Shown here: positions 1-4,515 of the stretch, one piece after another
Position numbering within the stretch: position 1 is the stretch's first letter
Layout of the letters: every line of letters begins with the position of its first letter
Assembly: GCA_031270755.1 (NCBI GenBank)
Contig: JAISWV010000043.1
Location: 1 to 7,120, forward strand
Reading direction: 5' to 3'
Source of the DNA: Synergistaceae bacterium
GTDB taxonomy: Bacteria > Synergistota > Synergistia > Synergistales > Aminobacteriaceae
Length of the DNA stretch: 7,120 nucleotides
The notes under the pieces: model-generated
Databases searched by the model: none
What the model was told of the DNA's origin: nothing
What the model saw: only the letters and a program-made list of their open reading frames with translations
Program-made: the position numbers and the translations under genes

Positions 1-215
1 CCCACCGCTACCCACTGCAAATCAATGCCGATATCGGCTTTGAGTATCGGAGCCAGGTAGTCGAGCAGCCCGGTGTTATCCGTGCTGGTCGTCGTAGCCA
101 TCCTCAGGACCTGCGTGGCTGGCGCGGCCGCGGACGCCGACGCCAGTGCCAAAGCGATCATCAATACCAAAAATAACGCGACAGAAACCTTTTTGCCGAA
201 AAACTTCCTTCTCAT
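1..215 (-). CDS. tupA: Tungstate ABC transporter substrate-binding protein, N-terminal part (runs off left edge)
   Basis: This is the first 71 codons of a secreted binding protein that would capture tungstate outside the membrane and pass it to a TupBC-type ABC transporter. The N-terminus has a basic start (MRRKFFGKK), a hydrophobic core (about residues 10-27) and a small-residue cleavage region (ASASAAA), a typical signal peptide. Just after it comes ATTTSTDNTGLLDYL, the hallmark N-terminal motif of TupA-type tungstate-binding proteins, followed by a sequence ending WVAVG at the edge. Two ATGs lie 5 nt apart. The upstream one (220-218) hits a stop after one codon, while the one at 215-213 is preceded by AGGAG at an 8-nt spacing, so it is the start. 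It lies about 370 nt downstream of a promoter, with a Moco/Tuco riboswitch and terminator between, which supports a tungsten or molybdenum role. A general phosphate- or molybdate-type binding protein is less likely given the motif. Partners would lie outside the window. Confidence 0.88.
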   Translation of the reverse strand, partial: MRRKFFGKKVSVALFLVLMIALALASASAAAPATQVLRMATTTSTDNTGLLDYLAPILKADIGIDLQWVAV

Positions 216-263
216 TTCATAACTCCTCCAGTTCTGAAAATTTATGGTACATAGCAACAAACA

Positions 264-280
264 GCGGTTCGCCAAACCGC
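264..280. other. Hairpin in the tupA leader
   Basis: GCGGTT (264-269) and AACCGC (275-280) form a perfect 6-bp stem with a 5-nt loop. Read on the tupA strand it is followed by a moderately T-rich stretch (TGTTTGTTGCT), so it could be a weak terminator or a pause/protective hairpin about 50 nt before the tupA start. Function is not established. Confidence 0.4.
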
Positions 281-301
281 GCGTTGTTTCGATATATGGG
301 A

Positions 302-322
302 GGGAGGCGGGTATCGCCTCCC
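302..322. other. Strong hairpin in the tupA leader
   Basis: GGGAGGCG (302-309) and CGCCTCCC (315-322) are perfect 8-bp arms around a 5-nt loop. There is no T-run on either side, so this is not a standard intrinsic terminator. It may stabilise the leader transcript or take part in alternative pairing with the G/C-rich riboswitch and terminator. Confidence 0.45.
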
Positions 323-355
323 CGACGTGAAAAGATGGTGTAGATGTGAAAATCC

Positions 356-408
356 GCGCTCCTTTCGGGTTCCCGGAATCCACTTGGGAGAATGGAGACA
401 GAGAGCGT
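356..408 (-). other. Possible three-way-junction RNA structure in the tupA leader
   Basis: Downstream of the riboswitch terminator (tupA strand) the sequence can fold into a closing stem (357-361 with 403-407, CGCTC/GAGCG) enclosing two hairpins: CGGG/CCCG (366-369 with 372-375) and TCCA/TGGA (379-382 with 393-396). I do not match it to a known riboswitch family. The stems are short and could be chance in G/C-rich sequence. Confidence 0.25.
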
Positions 409-420
409 ACCCTGGGAGGC

Positions 421-451
421 TAAACAAAACCGCCCCCCTTGTGGAGGGCGG
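421..451 (-). terminator. Intrinsic terminator of the Moco/Tuco riboswitch
   Basis: On the minus strand, CCGCCC plus U plus CC pairs with GG plus G plus GGGCGG (451-443 with 438-430; one G-U pair) around an ACAA tetraloop, a 9-bp G/C-rich stem, followed directly by TTTTGTTTA. It lies about 20 nt after the riboswitch aptamer and before tupA. It is therefore the likely expression platform, where metal-cofactor binding would decide between termination and read-through. Confidence 0.8.
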
Positions 452-470
452 CACAAATTTTTTCTCGCGC

Positions 471-570
471 AGCCTCACCTTTCCAAACGGGAGGCACGGC
501 CGTTTCCCGCCGTACCCTATCGGCCATCCTCCATAGGTCGTCACCTTTAGGAGGCATGGCTCGGAGAGCG
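471..570 (-). promoter_or_regulatory. Moco/Tuco riboswitch (moco RNA motif) in the tupA leader
   Basis: Reading the minus strand, the conserved blocks of the Moco motif appear in order: a 5' block with GAGCC, then GCCTCCTAAAGGTGACGA, a hairpin with CCTAT/ATAGG arms (537-533 with 520-516), a hairpin with ACGGC/GCCGT arms (513-509 with 500-496), and the 3' hallmark CCTCCCGTTTGGAAAGGTG (about 498-475). The ends can close a P1 stem with a bulge and one mismatch. The family senses molybdenum cofactor, and variants lacking the P3 stem were proposed to sense the tungsten cofactor. The downstream tungstate-binding gene favours a tungsten role here, but I cannot decide from hand folding whether P3 is present. 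A terminator follows immediately. Confidence 0.82.
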
Positions 571-588
571 ATATTTGTTTGTAATTTA

Positions 589-617
589 ATGATAAGATAA
601 AAAATAAGGAAAATCAA
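589..617 (-). promoter_or_regulatory. Promoter for the riboswitch-tupA transcript
   Basis: On the minus strand TTGATT (617-612) and TATCAT (594-589) are separated by exactly 17 nt of T-rich sequence, a good sigma-70-type match. Transcription would begin near 582, about 12 nt before the riboswitch, which is the expected geometry. Confidence 0.6.
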
Positions 618-668
618 GGGGGTGGACGGACAAAGTAAATGCAACTTTTGACGGACTAAAATAGACTG

Positions 669-678
669 TAAGCGCTTA
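669..678. repeat. 10-bp perfect palindrome TAAGCGCTTA
   Basis: A perfect palindrome lies in the intergenic region between the tupA promoter (minus strand) and the Rpn-like remnant (plus strand). It could be a regulator site or chance. The surrounding stretch 620-735 shows no gene I can support. Confidence 0.25.
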
Positions 679-738
679 GTTTGCCAAAAAAACCCGGCAA
701 ATTCGAGCGGCGTAAAAGATTTTGAGATAAAATATCAG

Positions 739-1020
739 TCAAAGCAACCGGGAATGAAGGGGATCATCTAAGCCTTCCTGGATGCCGTGAGTATTATATC
801 TGTCAAATTGTCAAAACTGAAAGGCGTGACGTGAAAACCGGTCACCGAGATGACCTTGGCAGAGATGTGGGCTGTTTTTCTGGCTCATGCGAACAAGCGG
901 AAATATAGGGTGTCGTTGAATGAAACAATCGCCGCGAAGGAGGATGATTATTGTGTCGTAAATCAGCCCAATAGTCCGCGGCACGCGATACAGCAATACA
1001 CGAATTATTTCTCAAAATGA
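739..1020 (+). pseudogene. Decayed fragment resembling an Rpn-family PD-(D/E)XK transposase/nuclease
   Basis: One continuous reading frame from about 739 to a TGA at 1018-1020 is broken by stops at 769-771 (TAA) and 832-834 (TGA). Its 5' part reads ...GMKGII, stop, AFLDAV...ISVK, resembling the N-terminal part of Rpn proteins (an 'LxAFLNAVL...I.SV' segment). Its 3' part reads TEMTLAEMWAVFLAHANKRK followed by NETIAAKE, resembling the C-terminal 'mWA.FfayA.k.eyr..ln.ii..keei' segment. The segment between these, which holds the nuclease core in intact members, is missing, so there seems to be an internal deletion plus nonsense changes. Rpn proteins are recombination-promoting nucleases carried by transposon-like genes. 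The match is from memory of family consensus and moderate in length. The remnant ends 25 nt before the repair operon's first start. Confidence 0.5.
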
Positions 1021-1045
1021 GCGGCATAATTTGGAGTTGCAAAAC

Positions 1046-1495
1046 ATGGAAGCGATTATTTTCATCGGTATACAGGCTACAGGCAAAAGCGAGTTTTACA
1101 AGCGGCGTTTTTTCAAAACACACGTGCGCATCAACATGGATATGTTCCGAACTCGCCATCGGGAGGATATTCTGTTTCGCGCCTGCATCGAAGCGAAACA
1201 GCCTTTCGTGGTGGATAACACGAACGTGACCGCTTCGGAGCGCCGAAAGTACATCGAACTGGCAAGAAGCGCCGGATTCAAAGTCGTTGGGTATTATTTC
1301 AAGTCCGTGATCAAAGACGCGCTCGCGTTGAACGAAAAAAGACCGGGCGAGGAGCGAATCCCTGTCGCGGGAGTTGCCGGTACTTACAAAAAACTGGAAC
1401 TGCCAAAATACGAGGAGGGTTTTGACATGTTGTATTACGTGCGAATGACTTCGGACTTTGAATTTATTTTGGAGGATTTTTCAGATGAAATTTGA
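1046..1495 (+). CDS. P-loop polynucleotide 5'-kinase (T4 Pnkp kinase-like), first gene of the repair operon
   Basis: A 149-residue P-loop kinase predicted to transfer the ATP gamma-phosphate to a 5'-OH RNA (or DNA) end. Visible motifs are the Walker A GIQATGKS (residues 8-15, with K14 and S15), INMDMFR (29-35), where D32 and R35 keep the D-x-x-R spacing of the general base D35 and R38 of T4 Pnkp, a Walker-B-like strand FVVDNTN (54-60), and NEKRPGEERIP (96-106), followed by TYK (113-115), which resembles the T4 lid segment with its phosphate-binding arginines. It has the kinase domain only, with no DxDGT phosphatase domain. The ATG at 1046 is chosen because GGAG (1033-1036) sits 9 nt upstream; a TTG at 1031 in frame has no ribosome site. 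Its end overlaps the Thg1-like gene by 11 nt, implying translational coupling. I saw no convincing promoter upstream. Another AAA_33-type small-molecule or tRNA kinase is possible. Confidence 0.8.
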   Translation: MEAIIFIGIQATGKSEFYKRRFFKTHVRINMDMFRTRHREDILFRACIEAKQPFVVDNTNVTASERRKYIELARSAGFKVVGYYFKSVIKDALALNEKRPGEERIPVAGVAGTYKKLELPKYEEGFDMLYYVRMTSDFEFILEDFSDEI

Positions 1496-2240
1496 CGATC
1501 TCGACAGAAAGATGCGCGTATATGAAACCTTGCAGGATCGTATTGTCCCGCCTGAAATTTACATCGTCGCGCGAATTGACGGCAGGAATTTCACACGCCT
1601 CACGAAAGAGGTTCATAAATTCGAAGCGCCTTTCGACGCGCGGTTCCGAGACATGATGACAGAAACTACCAAACATCTTATGGATTGCGGCTTCAAGGTA
1701 TTGTATGGATTCACGGAGAGCGACGAAATTTCACTTCTCTTCGATAAAAGTGAAATCGCCTTCAAAAGAAAGACCCGCAAATTCAACTCCATACTCGCGG
1801 GCGAAGCCAGCGCGAAATTTTCGCTGCTGCTTGACGATCTTGCCTGCTTCGATTGCAGAATTTCCGAACTTCCAAATGAGGAGCTTGTTATAGATTACTT
1901 TCGCTGGCGAAACGAGGACGCGTTTCGGAACGCGCTGAACGCTCATTGTTATTGGCTCCAGAGACACCAGGGCAAAAATGCATCCGAAGCCGCGGAGTTC
2001 CTGCTGAAAAAATCTGTGGTTGCGAAAAACGAATTTCTCTTCCAAAACAGCATCAACTTCAACGACCTCCCGAATTGGCAGAAACGCGGCGTTGGTCTGC
2101 ATTGGGAATCGTTTGAAGGAAAAGGTTTGAATAAGAAGACACAGGAAGAAACGACTTTCACGCGGAGGCATATCGTCGTAGACCTGGAATTGCCAATGAA
2201 AGACGATTATTCGGAATTTATCCGGCGTTTTCTGGAATGA
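1485..2240 (+). CDS. Thg1-like 3'-5' RNA polymerase (tRNA(His) guanylyltransferase family)
   Basis: A 251-residue member of the Thg1/TLP family, which adds nucleotides to tRNA 5' ends in the 3'-to-5' direction, first activating the end with NTP. The metal-binding site is visible: ARIDGRNF (residues 29-36, D32 and G33) and the second carboxylates in YGFTESDEISLLF (74-86, D80/E81). RKTRKFNS followed by LAGEASAKFS (about residues 95-114) fits the family's 'R+..K..S..a...sa.F' block for triphosphate contact. Length is normal for bacterial members. The start ATG at 1485 has GGAGGA (1471-1476) 8 nt upstream. The longer TTG start (1458) is inside the kinase gene and lacks such a site. Bacterial Thg1-like proteins generally act in template-dependent 5'-end repair and not in adding G-1 to tRNA(His). 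The kinase upstream could supply 5'-phosphate ends as substrate (inference). True tRNA(His) guanylylation is the alternative. Confidence 0.9.
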   Translation: MKFDDLDRKMRVYETLQDRIVPPEIYIVARIDGRNFTRLTKEVHKFEAPFDARFRDMMTETTKHLMDCGFKVLYGFTESDEISLLFDKSEIAFKRKTRKFNSILAGEASAKFSLLLDDLACFDCRISELPNEELVIDYFRWRNEDAFRNALNAHCYWLQRHQGKNASEAAEFLLKKSVVAKNEFLFQNSINFNDLPNWQKRGVGLHWESFEGKGLNKKTQEETTFTRRHIVVDLELPMKDDYSEFIRRFLE

Positions 2241-2267
2241 GAGTTTTGTGTCGGAAAGGATTTGAAA

Positions 2268-3116
2268 ATGGGATATTTCATACGAGTTTTAGATAATTTT
2301 CATTTTGCCGATCCAGCAGAAGAATATGACGTAGGCAATTTCGTGTGCTACAACGACGCACTTGAACATGCGAAAAAATATGTCCGGGAGGATATCATAG
2401 GTATGTGGGTCCACGGACAGGACATAAATAGCCTGTTTTCTTACTATACAACATTCGGAGCCGATCCCATTATCATTTCGGAAGAGCCTTCACAACGGGA
2501 ATGGGGGTTTTCCGCATGGGATTATGCCGAAGCTCTCGTCGAAGATTTGAAAAATTATCTGATCGAGGGCACAGACATCCAGACAATTTACCAAACGGCG
2601 ATTCTCTTTGCGGGAGATCGTCATGCCATGAAAAATCAAACTCTTCCGGATTCGCATATTCCTTACGTTGTCCATTTGAGCAATGTTTGTATGGAAATTC
2701 TCGTAGCAGATAGACATACTGAAAATTTCAATCTCAAACTTGCCGTGCAGACCGCCCTCCTTCATGACGTACTTGAGGATACGGAGACGACTACGCTTGA
2801 ACTCGAAGAATGTTTCGGAGGGCTTGTAACTTACAGTGTTCAGGCATTGACCAAGGATAAAGACTTATCCAAAGAAAAACGTATGGAAGATTCTCTTCGA
2901 CGAATTAAAGAGTGTCCGAAAGAAGTATGGGCCGTCAAACTTGCCGACAGAATTACCAATATGCAAAAGCCTCCGAATTCATGGGGACCTGACAAAATTT
3001 CGCAGTATCATGGTGAAGCGAAATTGATTCTTTCGGAATTGAGAGAAGGCAATCAATACCTCGCGAATCGGCTTGAAAAAAAGATAAAAGACTATTCTCG
3101 CTATTGCTGTACATAA
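2268..3116 (+). CDS. SpoT/Mesh1-like HD hydrolase with an extra N-terminal domain
   Basis: A 282-residue protein with two parts. Residues about 1-90 form a domain I cannot name, starting MGYFIRVLDNFHF and ending FSAWDYA; it resembles small stand-alone uncharacterised proteins with the same 'NFHyxD...FG.dP...fsAWDYA' pattern. Residues about 105-275 are an HD domain of the RelA/SpoT hydrolase type: FAGDRH (H119), PYVVHLSNV (H136), ALLHDVLEDTE (H166, D167, E170, D171), an ALTKDKD segment, and VKLADRITN (D227, N231). These match the metal ligands of Mesh1 and of the SpoT hydrolase half. There is no synthetase domain. ATG 2268 is chosen for AGGA at 2257-2260, 7 nt upstream; TTG 2262 is too close. 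In this operon a role as 2',3'-cyclic or 3'-phosphate RNA phosphoesterase is plausible. Hydrolysis of (p)ppGpp or NADPH, as known for Mesh1 relatives, is the alternative, and I cannot choose. Confidence 0.78.
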   Translation: MGYFIRVLDNFHFADPAEEYDVGNFVCYNDALEHAKKYVREDIIGMWVHGQDINSLFSYYTTFGADPIIISEEPSQREWGFSAWDYAEALVEDLKNYLIEGTDIQTIYQTAILFAGDRHAMKNQTLPDSHIPYVVHLSNVCMEILVADRHTENFNLKLAVQTALLHDVLEDTETTTLELEECFGGLVTYSVQALTKDKDLSKEKRMEDSLRRIKECPKEVWAVKLADRITNMQKPPNSWGPDKISQYHGEAKLILSELREGNQYLANRLEKKIKDYSRYCCT

Positions 3117-3171
3117 AAAAAATTCACCGCGATAATTCGAGATTGGATGATATTGGCATTGAAGAAAACTC

Positions 3172-4515
3172 ATGGACCATTTTATTCACCTTTTACTTGA
3201 GCTGAAAAGAGCGGGAATTGAACATGCCTGGCTCGTTGGAGGGGTCGTTCGCGACTTTCTTTTGGGGCGCGAACCGTCGGATGTGGATGTCGTTTGCGCC
3301 GGACAGGATGCGAACGCGATTGCCGGGAAGGTCGGCGGCGCGATCGTCGGCAAACCGCCTTTCTGCACGGTCAGTACGTCGTTGTCTGGCTTCCCGGTGG
3401 AAATCTCGCTTCTTACGGGACCTTCTATCCAAAAAGACCTGGAACGGCGCGACTTCACAATCAACGCTCTTGCAATGGACGCACAAGGCAGAATAATCGA
3501 CCCTTGGGGCGGAGAATCAGACATCCGGTGTAACGTGCTGCGTCTTGTTCCGGCTCCCACGTCACCTTACGAAGCCGATCCCGTCCGCGTCGTCAGGTTG
3601 CTGCGTTTTGCCTGCACACTGGGCTTTGCGGTGGACGACAAAACCAAAGAGGAAACGAAACGGTTCATACAGGAGCACAAGACGGAACTCGCCAGCGTCC
3701 CGGGAGAACGGTTCGGGAAAGAATTTCTGAAGGGGTTCGCGGTACATCCATACAGTTTCTTGACGCTGCTCGACAACTATTCTCTGCTGCCGACGATTCT
3801 TCCCGAAATCGAAGCCATGCGCGGAGTAGAACAACCTGTCATCTTCCATCCTGAAGGCGACGTGCTGCAACATACTTTCCGAGTGGTGGAAGAAGTTCAA
3901 AAAACGATTGCCATCCGCGCGGAGAAAAAGGACATCGTTCTCGCGTTCGCGGCTCTGTTTCATGACATCGGCAAACCGCAAACGGCCCGACCCCATCCTA
4001 AGTATGAACACACCTGTTTTTTCGGTCACGATGAAACCGGCGAGCGGATGTCGCTCGGTTTGTTGAATAAATGGGCAGTGCCTGGGAAAATTGCGTCGCA
4101 AGTTGCCAGCCTGGTACGTTGCCACATGATCCCCGGAGGAGATTTCACAGAGCGTACCGGCGTAAAACTGCTCCGTAAACTCGGACCGGAATTATCGGAA
4201 AAACTATTCGATCTGGCGTTATGCGACGCAAAAGGCGCTATGGGCAGCGGAGAAAAGGTTATTTCGGCACAGCGTCTTTTTCGGCAGATACAAAGCAACC
4301 TTTTACGCGCCGGGGAAGCGTCGGTCAGACGGTTGATTGATGGCAACGATATCATGAAAATACTTGGCATTTCTCCGGGGCGCACGGTTGGCAGAATCTT
4401 GGAAGAACTGGACGTTGCCGTCGGAACGGGCGAAGTTCGCGGCCGAGAAGAAGCTATCCGATGGTTAAAAAAGACACAGACCACACTGCAAGGAGAGGAA
4501 AATGCCGGTAACTGA
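3172..4515 (+). CDS. cca: CCA-adding tRNA nucleotidyltransferase (class II) with HD domain
   Basis: A 447-residue class II tRNA nucleotidyltransferase, which builds or repairs the 3' CCA end of tRNA. The catalytic head has HAWLVGGVVRDFLLGREPSD then VDVV (residues 18-41; G23/G24, metal carboxylates D37 and D39), the RRDFTINALA block (92-101), and ADPVRVVRLLRFA (135-147), matching the DxxR nucleotide-selecting region. A second domain carries HD-type residues: LQHT (H234), LFHDIGKP (H264/D265), FFGHDETGERMS (H286/D287) and RCH (H318). In E. coli the HD domain of CCA enzyme has phosphatase, 2'-nucleotidase and 2',3'-cyclic phosphodiesterase activity, so this protein may heal 3' ends as well as extend them. 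Length fits HD-bearing members. ATG 3172 is the earliest start in frame, but only a weak purine-rich site (GAAGAAAA) precedes it. It follows the HD gene after 55 nt and overlaps the next gene by 14 nt. A CC-only or A-adding specialist cannot be excluded. Confidence 0.93.
   Translation: MDHFIHLLLELKRAGIEHAWLVGGVVRDFLLGREPSDVDVVCAGQDANAIAGKVGGAIVGKPPFCTVSTSLSGFPVEISLLTGPSIQKDLERRDFTINALAMDAQGRIIDPWGGESDIRCNVLRLVPAPTSPYEADPVRVVRLLRFACTLGFAVDDKTKEETKRFIQEHKTELASVPGERFGKEFLKGFAVHPYSFLTLLDNYSLLPTILPEIEAMRGVEQPVIFHPEGDVLQHTFRVVEEVQKTIAIRAEKKDIVLAFAALFHDIGKPQTARPHPKYEHTCFFGHDETGERMSLGLLNKWAVPGKIASQVASLVRCHMIPGGDFTERTGVKLLRKLGPELSEKLFDLALCDAKGAMGSGEKVISAQRLFRQIQSNLLRAGEASVRRLIDGNDIMKILGISPGRTVGRILEELDVAVGTGEVRGREEAIRWLKKTQTTLQGEENAGN

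Noticed and set aside
366..382. GGGTTCCCGGAATCC resembles a tRNA T-arm.
   Set aside because: No acceptor, D or anticodon arms can be built around it on either strand.
217..544. Open minus-strand frames of 79 and 100 codons in the tupA leader.
   Set aside because: They overlap the riboswitch and terminator, have no convincing ribosome site and show no family resemblance. They are open by chance in G/C-rich structured RNA sequence.
1025..1030. CATAAT as a -10 box for the repair operon.
   Set aside because: No -35-like hexamer lies 16-18 nt upstream, and transcription would start inside the ribosome site of the first gene.
3562..4125. A 187-codon minus-strand open frame inside the CCA-enzyme gene.
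   Set aside because: The plus-strand frame carries all the catalytic motifs of the CCA enzyme over its full length. The antisense frame has no recognisable protein and is a shadow.
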